DNA from: JAJPKK01 sp963807015
Lineage (GTDB): Bacteria > Pseudomonadota > Alphaproteobacteria > Rhizobiales > Xanthobacteraceae
Reading direction: 5' to 3'
Assembly (NCBI GenBank): GCA_963807015.1
Contig: CAWEAS010000025.1
Coordinates: forward strand, 62,001-126,000
Length of the DNA stretch: 64,000 nucleotides
Under the pieces are notes generated by a model that was not told the DNA's origin, ran no database searches, and worked only from the letters and a program-made list of their open reading frames with translations. This document shows positions 16,746-25,636 of the stretch, in pieces. The translations under genes and the position numbers were made by a program. The first letter of the stretch is position 1. Every line of letters begins with the position of its first letter.

Positions 16746-17593
16746 CGGTCCGCGGCGATCTCGTGCCCGAGCGCAGCATCGGTCAGCGCGTCGAATATGG
16801 CATTTCGTGGCGCCGCATCGCCGCAATGGTCGCGCGCTACTGGTACCTGTTGCGGTCGTCGTGGCCGCGACTTCTCGAACTCATCTATTGGCCGGCCGTG
16901 CAGATGCTGATGTGGGGCTTCCTGCAAATGTATATCGGCCAGAATGCCGGCTACTTCGCGCGGGCCACTGGCACTTTCATCGGCGCGGTGCTCCTGTGGG
17001 ACATCCTGTTCCGCGGTCAGCTCGGCTTTTCGGTGTCGTTTTTGGAGGAGATGTGGTCGCGCAATCTCGCGAACCTGATGATGAGCCCGCTCAAGCCAAT
17101 CGAGTTCGTCGCCGCCATGATGGTGATGAGCCTCGTGCGGCTCGCCATCGGCATGGTGCCGGTGTCGCTCCTTGCGATCGGATTCTTCGGCTTTAACCTT
17201 TACGGCCTTGGTCTGGCGCTCGCGGCCTTCTTTGCCAATCTTCTGCTGACGAGCTGGGCCGTCGGCATCCTCGTATCGGGGGTCGTGATGCGCAACGGCC
17301 TTGGCGCGGAAAATCTCGCCTGGACGATCATGTTTCTGTTGATGCCGTTGACCTGCGTCTACTATCCGGTGGCCGTGTTGCCGCAGTGGCTTCAGGTCAT
17401 CGCGTGGTTGCTGCCGCCGACCTACGTTTTCGAAGGCATGCGAGCGCTTCTGATCGACCATGTATTTCGTGCCGATTTGATGCTGCAGTCGCTAGGAATG
17501 AATGTCATCGCCTTTACCGCCGGCGTCATCGGCTTTTCATTGCTTCTGCGATCCTCGCGCCGCAACGGATCGCTGATGCAGACCGGCGAATGA
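16742..17593 (+). CDS. ABC-2 type transporter permease
   Basis: A 283-residue protein with six or so membrane segments and the ABC-2 permease signature near the end (MPLTCVYYPVAVLPQWLQVIAWLLPPTYVFEGMRALL). It is the membrane partner of the ATPase just upstream, sharing an ATGA overlap. The conserved LPPTYVFEG motif resembles NodJ/polysaccharide exporters. The exported substrate cannot be told from the sequence. A short hairpin (GTTTTC/GAAAAC around 17622-17637) lies about 30 bp past the stop but has no T-run. Confidence 0.88.
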   Translation: MTVRGDLVPERSIGQRVEYGISWRRIAAMVARYWYLLRSSWPRLLELIYWPAVQMLMWGFLQMYIGQNAGYFARATGTFIGAVLLWDILFRGQLGFSVSFLEEMWSRNLANLMMSPLKPIEFVAAMMVMSLVRLAIGMVPVSLLAIGFFGFNLYGLGLALAAFFANLLLTSWAVGILVSGVVMRNGLGAENLAWTIMFLLMPLTCVYYPVAVLPQWLQVIAWLLPPTYVFEGMRALLIDHVFRADLMLQSLGMNVIAFTAGVIGFSLLLRSSRRNGSLMQTGE

Positions 17594-17815
17594 TATGAGC
17601 CGGCGCCGCGTGCAATCAGCCGTTTTCGGTCGAAAACACCCTGCAGGGCTTCAGCATCGAATCCAGTAGATTGTTCCGTCGCGACCCTTGCTTTCTTGCG
17701 CAATCTGCCGCCACAACCGCGCGGGGATGTGGCGAACCTTCGCGTTGACGGGAATGTGAAAAATACCCATCTGTTGCAGTGCAAAAGACCGCGAAGATCA
17801 TAGGGGTAACGCGAA

Positions 17816-19234
17816 ATGGCAATCGGCGAATTCGGCGGCGCACCTAAGCTCCCGGGAGCGGGTGGACTGTTGTCCGCGGCGCCGATGTATTGGCTCTACG
17901 AGATAAACCACGCCGCGCTCAATCCGTCGCGCGCCGTTGCCGACGCAACCCGTCTCTTCTTCAAGAATCCGCTCAACCCGCTGTCCATGACCACCTTCGG
18001 CAAATCGGTGGCGGCGGCATGCGAAGTGTTCGAGCGCTCGACCCGGCGCTACAGCAAGCCGGAATGGCGCATTACGTCGACGCTGGTCGGCGGCGTGCGC
18101 GTTCCTGTGCATGTCAACACCGTCTGGACGCGCCCTTTCGGTCGCCTGCTGCATTTCGAGCGCGCCTTCGAGCACCCGCCGCTGCGGCCGCAGCCGCGCA
18201 TGCTCATCGTGGCGCCGTTGTCGGGACACTACGCCACTCTCCTTCGCGGCACGGTCGAGGCGTTCCTACCCAATCACGACGTCTACATCACGGATTGGGC
18301 CGATGCTCGCATGGTCCCGCTCACCGAGGGGACGTTCGACCTCGACGACTACATCGACTACGTCATTTCGATGCTGCATTTCCTCGGCGGCGACGTGCAT
18401 GTGGTCGCTGTCTGCCAGCCTTCGGTTCCGGTGATCGCTGCGGTCGCGCGCATGGAAGCCGTCGATGATCCTTACGTGCCACGCTCCATGGTGTTGATGG
18501 GCGGCCCGATCGATACCCGCGTCAATCCGACGGGAGTGAATGCCCTTGCGGAAATGCGTGGGGTGAACTGGTTCCGGCGCAACGTCATCACCAAGGTGCC
18601 GTTTCCGCACCCCGGCGTGATGCGCGACGTCTATCCGGGCTTCCTGCAATTGCACGGCTTCGTCAGCATGAATCTCGATCGTCACATCGAGGCGCATCGC
18701 AATCTGTTCCATCACCTCGTCCAGGGGGATGGCGATTCGGCGCAGAAGCACCGCGAGTTCTATGATGAATACCTTGCTGTGATGGATTTAGCTGCGGAGT
18801 ATTATTTGCAGACCGTCGAAACGGTGTTCGTGCGGCATGCCTTGCCGAAAGGCGAGATGCACCATCGCGATGAGCGTGTCGATCCGGGAAAGATCCGGCG
18901 CGTCGCGCTGATGACCGTGGAGGGGGAGCACGACGACATTTCCGGCGTCGGCCAGACCGAGGCGGCGCAACGACTCGTTGTCAATCTTCCCGATGAACTA
19001 AAGACCCACTGGCTGCAGCCAGGCGTCGGGCACTACGGCGTCTTCAACGGCTCGCGGTTTCGCGCGGAGATCGCGCCGCGAATCGGCGATTTCATCCTGT
19101 CCCACGACTTTCGCCACACCGGCTACAACACCGCGCGGAAGTCACCGGCCGTTCCAGCGGGGTCCGGGGTTGCCGTTGGTCCGGAATTGGCTGTCGAACC
19201 AGTCGGCATTGGTGTGATTCCGGATTCAGATTAG
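17816..19234 (+). CDS. phaZ: Intracellular poly(3-hydroxybutyrate) depolymerase
   Basis: PhaZ hydrolyses stored polyhydroxybutyrate granules in the cytosol. The 472-residue protein has the family N-terminus MYWLYEINHAALNP and, instead of a serine lipase box, the cysteine nucleophile motif VCQPSVP (Cys200). Aspartate and histidine of the triad are likely those of VEGEHDDISG and PGVGHYGVFNG. The ATG at 17816 has TAGGGGTAA before it and adds 23 residues to the usual family start (Met24), so either could be used. The C-terminal 50 residues are low-complexity. No synthase (phaC) or phasin gene is in the window. Confidence 0.93.
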   Translation: MAIGEFGGAPKLPGAGGLLSAAPMYWLYEINHAALNPSRAVADATRLFFKNPLNPLSMTTFGKSVAAACEVFERSTRRYSKPEWRITSTLVGGVRVPVHVNTVWTRPFGRLLHFERAFEHPPLRPQPRMLIVAPLSGHYATLLRGTVEAFLPNHDVYITDWADARMVPLTEGTFDLDDYIDYVISMLHFLGGDVHVVAVCQPSVPVIAAVARMEAVDDPYVPRSMVLMGGPIDTRVNPTGVNALAEMRGVNWFRRNVITKVPFPHPGVMRDVYPGFLQLHGFVSMNLDRHIEAHRNLFHHLVQGDGDSAQKHREFYDEYLAVMDLAAEYYLQTVETVFVRHALPKGEMHHRDERVDPGKIRRVALMTVEGEHDDISGVGQTEAAQRLVVNLPDELKTHWLQPGVGHYGVFNGSRFRAEIAPRIGDFILSHDFRHTGYNTARKSPAVPAGSGVAVGPELAVEPVGIGVIPDSD

Positions 19235-19435
19235 AAAACCCAATGGAATTCGCGGTTTCCTCATTCGATTCACTTTGTCGCCTCTAAATATCTGATCGCA
19301 TTCATCTAATTTCTCTCCGGCGCAGATTGATTCGCGCGCGATAAAGTGAATCTGATTTCATCGCGAATCGCCGCTACATCTAGCGCTTGGCGGTAGTTAC
19401 CTCGCAATTCTTTGCGGTTTTCGGCTGCAAAAAGA

Positions 19436-20317
19436 ATGTCCGTTGCGATCCCGGCAGATATGTCACTATCGGATCGACCGGCTCCCTCGCATGCCTTCGG
19501 ACTCGTGATGTCGTCTCGCGCGCTGCTGTATCGCCGTCCCGCCGAACCGCAGGCGCTGGAAGTCATCTGCGATGGCGCGATTCATCTCGTGCGACTGCGA
19601 CGGCATCGGCAGGCGCGCCGATATACCTTGCGCGTGATCGCCGTGACGCGCGAAGCGGTCCTCACCATTCCTCCGCGAGGCAGCCTCCGCGAGGCGCGCG
19701 AATTTGCCGAGAAACATGGCGCATGGATCGCGGCGCGCCTCGGCAGACTTCCCAAAGCGGCCCCGTTCGTCCACGGCACCGAGTTTCCACTGCGGGGCTT
19801 CTCCCACCGGATCGTTCACCGTCGCAGCGTCCGCGGCACCGTATGGACCGAGAGCGACCGTGACGGCACGCGACTCCTGAGCGTCGCCGGCGGCACGGAG
19901 CACGTTGCGCGGCGGGTCTCCGATTTCCTCAAGCGCGAGGCGCGGCGCGATCTTGAGAACGCAGTCGCTCGTTACGCTGAGCGCCTCGACGTGACCGTAC
20001 GGCGCATTTCGGTGCGCGACCAGGCAAGCCGCTGGGGCTCATGTTCGACAACGGGCGTGCTGTCGTTTTCGTGGCGGCTCGTGCTGGCGCCGCGTTATGT
20101 GCTCGACTATCTCGCGGCCCACGAGGTCGCCCACCTCATCGAGATGAACCACTCGCCGCGGTTCTGGCGCCTGCTTCACCGGATTTGTCCGGACATGGAG
20201 CGCGCCAAGATTTGGCTCGATGTCCACGGCACTGATCTGCATCGCTACGGCGTCGAGCCGGACGGTTTCGGCATCATGAAACGTGGACGGCAGTCGTTCT
20301 TCGCCGACCCGGCGTAA
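19436..20317 (+). CDS. YgjP-like M48-family metallopeptidase domain protein
   Basis: A protein of about 293 residues with the zinc-binding HExxH motif in HEVAHLIEMNHSPRFW, followed by the third ligand region, and the strand SRWGSCSTTGVLSFSWRL before it. This is the YgjP/DUF45 layout, a small cytosolic zinc metallopeptidase of poorly known function related to SprT and WSS1. Possible starts are the ATGs at 19436, 19460 and 19508; none has a clear ribosome-binding site. It overlaps the downstream MFS gene's longest reading, but the likely MFS start is 20 bp after its stop. Confidence 0.8.
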   Translation: MSVAIPADMSLSDRPAPSHAFGLVMSSRALLYRRPAEPQALEVICDGAIHLVRLRRHRQARRYTLRVIAVTREAVLTIPPRGSLREAREFAEKHGAWIAARLGRLPKAAPFVHGTEFPLRGFSHRIVHRRSVRGTVWTESDRDGTRLLSVAGGTEHVARRVSDFLKREARRDLENAVARYAERLDVTVRRISVRDQASRWGSCSTTGVLSFSWRLVLAPRYVLDYLAAHEVAHLIEMNHSPRFWRLLHRICPDMERAKIWLDVHGTDLHRYGVEPDGFGIMKRGRQSFFADPA

Positions 20318-20336
20318 TGGCAAACTCGCCTTCGTG

Positions 20337-21527
20337 ATGGTACGTCCCGGGTCCTTGGCGCTCACTGCGCTGCTCGCGCTCTTTACCGCCATCGGTCCGG
20401 TATCGATCGACCTCTACGTCCCTGCCCTGCCCGAGGTTGGTCTCGCGCTCAACGCATCCGACGCCGCCGTTCAGCTCACGATCTCGATGTTTCTCATCGG
20501 ATTTGCCAGCGGCCAGCTTGTCCATGGCCCGGCATCGGATCGGTTCGGACGCAGGCCCGTGCTGATGGTGGCGCTCGCCATCTTCTGCCTCGGGGCTCTC
20601 ATCTGCACCGTGGCGCCCTCGATCGGCATCTTGATTGCGGCGCGCTTCGTCCAAGGTTTCGGCGCTTCGGGAGCAATCACCCTCTCTCGCGCCGTGATCC
20701 GCGACCTTTACGATGGGTCGCGGGCCGCACGCGAGCTTTCGCTGATGGCCATGATCATGGGCTTGGCTCCCATTGTAGGACCGCTCATCGGCGGCGGCTT
20801 GCAGAGCGTGTTCGGGTGGCGCGCCGATTTCGTTTTCATCCTCGTCGCAGGAACCATCGCCGCCGCAATGGCCTTTCTGCTGCTGCCGGAAACCCGACGC
20901 CGTGACTCCGCAGCGCCGCACCGACCGGCCGACGTGTTGGCAAGTTTCGCGACCGTCGCCCGCCACCGCGTCTTCTTCGTCAACATTGCGTTGGCCTCGC
21001 TCAGCTTCGCCGGTCTCTTCGCCTGGATCTCCGGCTCGCCGTTCGTGTTGCAGCATCTCTATGGCCAATCGCCTTTGGCCTACAGCGGATCATTCGCGCT
21101 GTCGGCTTGCGGCTTCATCACCGGCACGTCGATCGCGGTCCGCATCGTCGAGCGTGTCGGGCTCGACCGCACCATGGGCATTGGCGCCACGCTCCTCGCC
21201 ATCGCCGGACTGCTGCTCGTCCTCGCGGCTGCGGCATTGCCTCGGATCGGACTGAGCCTGGTGCTGCCGGTCGCGCTCTATCTCGCCGGCATGGGCATGG
21301 TGATGCCGCAGGCCTTTGCGGCGTCGTTGCAACCCTTCCCGGAGCGCGCCGGCGTCGCCTCATCGCTCGGCGGCGTCACGCAGCAGACGGCGGCCGCGGC
21401 GACCGGCATCTTCGTTGGTCACATGCTCGGCGCGTCCGCTTGGCCGCTGGTCATTCCGATCGCCGTCGCCGGCTGGCTGACGCTCGCGGTGTGGTGGCTC
21501 AGCCGCGACACGCGGCGCAAAGGCTGA
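20337..21527 (+). CDS. Bcr/CflA-family multidrug efflux MFS transporter
   Basis: A 396-residue major facilitator with about 12 hydrophobic segments. The N-terminus has VSIDLYVPALPEV, typical of the Bcr/CflA drug-resistance subfamily. The MFS motif A is GPASDRFGRRPVLM, and motif C-like segments follow (GFGASGAITLSRAVIRDLY). These export bicyclomycin, sulfonamides or similar compounds by proton antiport, though the actual substrate is unknown. ATG 20337 is preferred to the ORF start at 20283, which overlaps the preceding gene. It could be co-transcribed with the metallopeptidase gene. Confidence 0.9.
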   Translation: MVRPGSLALTALLALFTAIGPVSIDLYVPALPEVGLALNASDAAVQLTISMFLIGFASGQLVHGPASDRFGRRPVLMVALAIFCLGALICTVAPSIGILIAARFVQGFGASGAITLSRAVIRDLYDGSRAARELSLMAMIMGLAPIVGPLIGGGLQSVFGWRADFVFILVAGTIAAAMAFLLLPETRRRDSAAPHRPADVLASFATVARHRVFFVNIALASLSFAGLFAWISGSPFVLQHLYGQSPLAYSGSFALSACGFITGTSIAVRIVERVGLDRTMGIGATLLAIAGLLLVLAAAALPRIGLSLVLPVALYLAGMGMVMPQAFAASLQPFPERAGVASSLGGVTQQTAAAATGIFVGHMLGASAWPLVIPIAVAGWLTLAVWWLSRDTRRKG

Positions 21528-21724
21528 TGATTCGTTCATATCAGGCCCCTATGATCGCACTCGATTGATAAGCCGCAATCGTCGCCGCTTCTTTGCTGTG
21601 ACAAATATCAGCCGCGGCCCGAACCACATTTCATGTGACGGCCAACACGTTCCCCGAGCGCGCATCCTTCGACCAATTGAGCGAAGTGGCATTCGCCTCT
21701 TCCTTTTGAAAAAGGATCACGATC

Positions 21725-22153
21725 ATGAACACCAAGGTCACGCGCAAAGCTATCTTCGCCGCTGCGACGCTCGCGAGCCTCGCCACGGCAGCCCTCGTTC
21801 CGACCAGCGCTTCGGCGTTTGGGCATGGCGGCCACGGTGGCTTCCATGGTGGACACGGTGGCTTTCACCATGGCTTCGGCCATCACTTCGGGCACCGTTA
21901 CGGTTTCGGCCACCACTTCGGCTACGGCTGGCACCGATACCCGAGCTACAGCTGGCGGTACCGTTGGTGGCCCCGCTACGGCTACGGCTACAACACCTAC
22001 AGCTACAACGACTGCGACTACAACGACTGCGACAGCTACGGCTACAACAGCTACGGCTATCGCCACTTCGGCTACCACCACTTCGGCCATCGCTTCGGCT
22101 TCAACCGGTTCGGCCACGGCTTCGGCCACCACGGTTTCGGCCACCGCGGTTAA
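21725..22153 (+). CDS. Exported Gly/His/Tyr/Phe-rich repeat protein
   Basis: A 142-residue protein with a signal peptide ending SASA (about residue 31), followed by a strongly biased mature part: GHGGHGGFHGGHGGF, then GHHFGHRYGF, an aromatic middle (YSWRYRWWPRYGYGYN) with two YNDCD repeats, and a final HFGHRFGFNRF block. Only two cysteines are present (in the YNDCD copies). AAAAGGATC precedes the ATG. A good terminator sits 43 bp after the stop. The histidines could bind metals and the aromatic-rich tract could be structural, but no function is known. Strong codon repetition keeps several other frames open, and those are not genes. Confidence 0.75.
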   Translation: MNTKVTRKAIFAAATLASLATAALVPTSASAFGHGGHGGFHGGHGGFHHGFGHHFGHRYGFGHHFGYGWHRYPSYSWRYRWWPRYGYGYNTYSYNDCDYNDCDSYGYNSYGYRHFGYHHFGHRFGFNRFGHGFGHHGFGHRG

Positions 22154-22195
22154 CTCTCCTGCCAGATGGGCCACAAACCCGCCATTGCTGCCCCG

Positions 22196-22237
22196 CCCCG
22201 GCGACGATCCATTCGATCGCCGGGGCCTTTTATTGTT
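22196..22237 (+). terminator. Rho-independent terminator after the Gly/His-rich gene
   Basis: A 9-bp GC stem (ccccggcga at 22196-22204, tcgccgggg at 22217-22225) with a 12-nt loop is followed by ccttttattgttt. It lies about 43 bp after the stop at 22153 and is read on the plus strand. Confidence 0.85.
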
Positions 22238-22272
22238 TGCAATCGTCGATTTGACCCGGGCTCGATGCGGGC

Positions 22273-24498
22273 TTATCGCCGCGAGAACAGGCGATCGAGG
22301 AACCAGCCGTCGATGGTGCCCGCTTCGGGCCGTACCGGCTCGCGACCGCGGCCGCCGCCGATATTGGCCGGCGGCGTTGGAGCCGATGAGGCGACCGGCT
22401 GCGTTGGCGCTGATGAGGCGACCGGCTGCATCGGTGCTGGTAACAAACCGCCGGCTTGTATCAGCGCCGCAATGCCGGAACTGGCGACCGCCATGCCTCC
22501 TCCGGGCAGGTCGCTCGGCGTCTTGCCACGATGGGCCGCCTTCATGAACTGGCTCCAGATGTCGACCGGCAGGCTCCCCCCGGTGGTTTTGCGCGTCGGC
22601 GTATTGTCATCATTGCCGAGCCAGACACCGGTGACGAACTGGCTCGTGTAGCCGATGAACCATGCATCGCGGAAATCCTGGCTCGTGCCGGTCTTGCCCG
22701 CCGCCGTCCAGCCGGGCAGATCCGCTTTGTGGGCGGTGCCCGATGCGACCGTCTCGTGCATCATGGTGTTCATCATGCCGACGTAGCGCAGGTCGATGAC
22801 GCGGCCGAGCGTGGTCTCATTGCGCGCAAACAGCACCTTGCCGCCATGGGCAACGCGCACCCGTTCGACCACCCGCGGGATCACCGCGATGCCGCCGTTC
22901 GCGAACGGCGTATACGCAGAGACGAGTTCCAGGACCGACACCTCGGAAGTGCCGAGCGCGATCGACGCGTTGGTCTCGAGCTTCGACGAAATGCCGAGCC
23001 TGTGAGCGGTGCGTACGACGGCGGTCGGCCCGAACTCGAGAGCGAGCCGCACCGACACCGAATTGAGCGAATTTGAGAGCGCGCGCGTCAGGGTCACCGG
23101 ACCCTGGTATTCGTGATTGAAGTTCTCCGGCCGCCAGCCCTTCATCTCGACGGGCTTGTCGTCCCTCACGGAGTCAGGCGTGAGCCCGTGCTCCAGCGCA
23201 GTCAGGTACACGAACGGCTTGAACGCCGAGCCCGGCTGACGTTTCGCCACCACGGCGCGGTTGAACTGGTTCTCCGCGTAGTTGCGACCACCGACGAGCG
23301 CGCGCACCGCACCATCGGGCGTCATCGCGACGAGAGCGCCCTGCGTGACACCGGCCTTCTCGCCCTTTTGCGTCAACTGGTCGATCAGCGCCTTTTCGGC
23401 GGCGGCCTGCAGCGACGCATCGATCGTGGTGGAGACGATGATGTCCTCATCGACCCGCCCGATCAGCTCGTTGAGCACATCCATCACCCAATCGGCGACG
23501 TAGTTGGACGAGCCGCCGGCGCTCGGCTTGATCACCGCCGGCGCTGCTGTCATCGCGGTCTTGGCGGCCGCGTCGGAAATGAGACCTGCGTCCGACATGG
23601 TGGCGAGCACGATCTGTGAGCGGCGTTCGGCCGCCTCGTAGTTGCGCGTCGGCGACAGCTTCGAGGGAGATTTGACGAGACCCGCGAGCAGCGCCGCCTC
23701 GGCGAGCGTGACGTGGCGAGCCGACTTGCCGAAATAGCGCTGCGCCGCCGCCTCGACGCCGTAGGCGCCCGCGCCGAAATAGACGCGATTGAGGTAGAGC
23801 TCGAGAATCTCGTTCTTGGTGAATTTGTGTTCCAGCCACACTGCCAGCACCACCTCTTCCAACTTGCGCATCAGATGGCGCTCGGGCGTCAGGAACAGGT
23901 TCTTCGCAAGCTGCTGGGTAATGGTCGATCCGCCCTGTGAAATGCCGCGATGGAGCACGTTTGCGAGCACCGCGCGGATCAGACCAACCGGGTCGATGCC
24001 GTGATGGGAGTAGAACCGCCGATCCTCGACGGCGATGAAGGCATTCGGCAGGTGCGCCGGCATCTCCTTGAGGGGGATCGCCGCGCCGCCCATCTCGCCG
24101 CGGGTCGCGAAGATGCGGCCGTCCGCGGCATCGATCTGAACGGCCGGCGGGCGCTTGGGGATCTCGAGCGACTGGATCGGCGGCAAGTGGAGCGCGACCC
24201 AGCCGAACAGCCCAATCAGTCCGATGACCCCCCAGACGCTCAGTACCGCGCCCCAATAGATGAGGCGGCCGAGGCCGGAGCCCTTGCGGCTCGCACTGCG
24301 TCGGCCGCTGCGCTTGCTGGCGGGTTTCACGGTGGCGCGACGCGGCGGTTCCGGCGGCTCATCGACAAGCGCTTCTTCGGCCGCTTCCTTGGGCTTGCGC
24401 CGCCGCGTCGAGGCAGGCCCCGCCGTACGGTCATCGGGGGTGAGCCGGACATTGAGCGCGGACGCACCTTGCGATGACGTGTCGCGGCGTTTCCCCAC
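22273..24498 (-). CDS. Class A penicillin-binding protein (PBP1A type)
   Basis: A 741-residue bifunctional peptidoglycan synthase. A basic, disordered cytoplasmic N-terminus is followed by one membrane helix (about residues 85-110). The GT51 glycosyltransferase domain has VAVEDRRFYSHHGID-type and GGSTITQQLAKN motifs. The transpeptidase domain has the SxxK motif in GSAFKPFVY, SNSLNS and the KTG motif in AGKTGTSQ. The start is GTG at 24498 with AAGGGGAG about 8 nt upstream. The C-terminus carries two 9-residue repeats (QPVASSAPT) and a Gly/Arg-rich tail. Length is within the family's usual range. Confidence 0.93.
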   Translation of the reverse strand: MGKRRDTSSQGASALNVRLTPDDRTAGPASTRRRKPKEAAEEALVDEPPEPPRRATVKPASKRSGRRSASRKGSGLGRLIYWGAVLSVWGVIGLIGLFGWVALHLPPIQSLEIPKRPPAVQIDAADGRIFATRGEMGGAAIPLKEMPAHLPNAFIAVEDRRFYSHHGIDPVGLIRAVLANVLHRGISQGGSTITQQLAKNLFLTPERHLMRKLEEVVLAVWLEHKFTKNEILELYLNRVYFGAGAYGVEAAAQRYFGKSARHVTLAEAALLAGLVKSPSKLSPTRNYEAAERRSQIVLATMSDAGLISDAAAKTAMTAAPAVIKPSAGGSSNYVADWVMDVLNELIGRVDEDIIVSTTIDASLQAAAEKALIDQLTQKGEKAGVTQGALVAMTPDGAVRALVGGRNYAENQFNRAVVAKRQPGSAFKPFVYLTALEHGLTPDSVRDDKPVEMKGWRPENFNHEYQGPVTLTRALSNSLNSVSVRLALEFGPTAVVRTAHRLGISSKLETNASIALGTSEVSVLELVSAYTPFANGGIAVIPRVVERVRVAHGGKVLFARNETTLGRVIDLRYVGMMNTMMHETVASGTAHKADLPGWTAAGKTGTSQDFRDAWFIGYTSQFVTGVWLGNDDNTPTRKTTGGSLPVDIWSQFMKAAHRGKTPSDLPGGGMAVASSGIAALIQAGGLLPAPMQPVASSAPTQPVASSAPTPPANIGGGRGREPVRPEAGTIDGWFLDRLFSRR
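22385..22438 (-). repeat. 27-bp in-frame tandem repeat in the PBP tail
   Basis: The 18-base core gatgaggcgaccggctgc occurs at 22385-22402 and 22412-22429, a 27-bp period that encodes the repeated 9-residue unit QPVASSAPT near the protein's C-terminus. The second unit differs slightly, so the array looks recent but already drifting. Confidence 0.75.
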
Positions 24499-24751
24499 GC
24501 GTGCTCCCCTTGATGCCCGGCATGCCCGGCAAGGCGGCTCCCCAGGGATGCCGGACGGCGCGGACTCTAGGCAGGCCTGCTTAAGAAATTCGGAATCGCC
24601 CTAAAAGCCGCCGGCTTATCCGGTGGCCGGCGATGCACAAAGCCCTGTCAAATCGTCGCCGACGGCGCATGCAAATTCGCCTTGCTCCCCCTCTGTCCGG
24701 CCGTTACGTTTTTTGGTCTGCCTCGAACATCGATGGAGCCCAGTTCGCGCC

Positions 24752-25636
24752 GTGACGTATGACCAACTGGTCCACACCGTGCTCGGCGGCCTTGCGATCG
24801 GCTGCATCTACAGCCTCATCGCTCTCGGCATCTCGATGATCATCCGCGCGACCGACATCCTCAATTTCGCCCAGGGCGAAATGATGATGATCGGCGCGAT
24901 GGCCGGGCTCACGGCCTACTGGCTCTACGCTATGCCGTTCGCGCTCGTGCTGCTGTTCGGGATGATCGGCGGCGGCGTTATCTCGGCGCTGATCGAACTC
25001 GTGGCCTACCGCACCATGCGCCGGCGCGGCGTTCCGCTCCTCAACATCATCATCGCGACACTTGGCGTTTCCATCACCATGCAGAACGGGGTCCGTGCCA
25101 TCTGGGGCTCGGAGCCGCTCGGCTATCCGCCACTGTTCTCGTCTACCGGCATCAAGCTCGGCGACTTCGTCGTCTCGCCGCAGCTGTTGTGGATCGTGGT
25201 GCTCAGCGTTTTGATCATGGGTGCGCTGATGCTGTTCTTCCGCTTCACGCGGACCGGTCTTGCGATGCAGGCGGCGGCGCAGGACCCCGATGCAGCGCGG
25301 CTGATGGGCATCAGCGTCGAACGCGCAACCACGCTCACCTTCACCGTATCCGGCATGATGGCGGGCGCCGCCGGCGTGCTGCTCGGCTCGCTGTTCTTCG
25401 CGTCGTTCAACATGGGCTTCACCACCGGGATCAAGGCGTTCGTTGCCGCAACCCTCGGCGGGCTCGGCAGCGTCATTGGCGCGATGGTCGGCGGCCTGCT
25501 GTACGGCTTGATCGAGACTTTCGCCGGCATGGTGATCTCGACCTCGTACAAGGATGCGATCGGCATGGTGGTGCTGATCGCCATTCTGCTGTTCATGCCC
25601 ATGGGTCTGTTCGGCCGCGCCGGCCGGCAAGTATGA
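24752..25636 (+). CDS. livH: Branched-chain amino acid ABC transporter permease
   Basis: A 294-residue LivH-type permease, one of two membrane subunits of a branched-chain amino acid or related ABC importer. The typical N-terminus GLAIGCIYSLIALGISMIIRATDILNFAQGEMMMIG and the EAA-like region ATTLTFTVSGMMAGAAGVLLG are present. The likely start is GTG 24752 (giving VTYDQLVHTVL); the 43 residues upstream of it in the longest reading have no family match. It overlaps livM by 4 bp (ATGA). It is the first gene of a five-gene operon. Confidence 0.92.
   Translation: MTYDQLVHTVLGGLAIGCIYSLIALGISMIIRATDILNFAQGEMMMIGAMAGLTAYWLYAMPFALVLLFGMIGGGVISALIELVAYRTMRRRGVPLLNIIIATLGVSITMQNGVRAIWGSEPLGYPPLFSSTGIKLGDFVVSPQLLWIVVLSVLIMGALMLFFRFTRTGLAMQAAAQDPDAARLMGISVERATTLTFTVSGMMAGAAGVLLGSLFFASFNMGFTTGIKAFVAATLGGLGSVIGAMVGGLLYGLIETFAGMVISTSYKDAIGMVVLIAILLFMPMGLFGRAGRQV

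Noticed and set aside
21608..22174. A 188-residue minus-strand frame rich in Ala and Val over the Gly/His-rich gene
   Set aside because: It is the antisense image of repeated Gly/His/Tyr codons. The plus-strand gene has a ribosome-binding site, signal peptide and terminator.
21565..22254. A 229-residue Leu/Arg/Pro-rich plus-strand frame over the same gene
   Set aside because: It is an out-of-frame reading of the same repeated codons, without a signal or domain.
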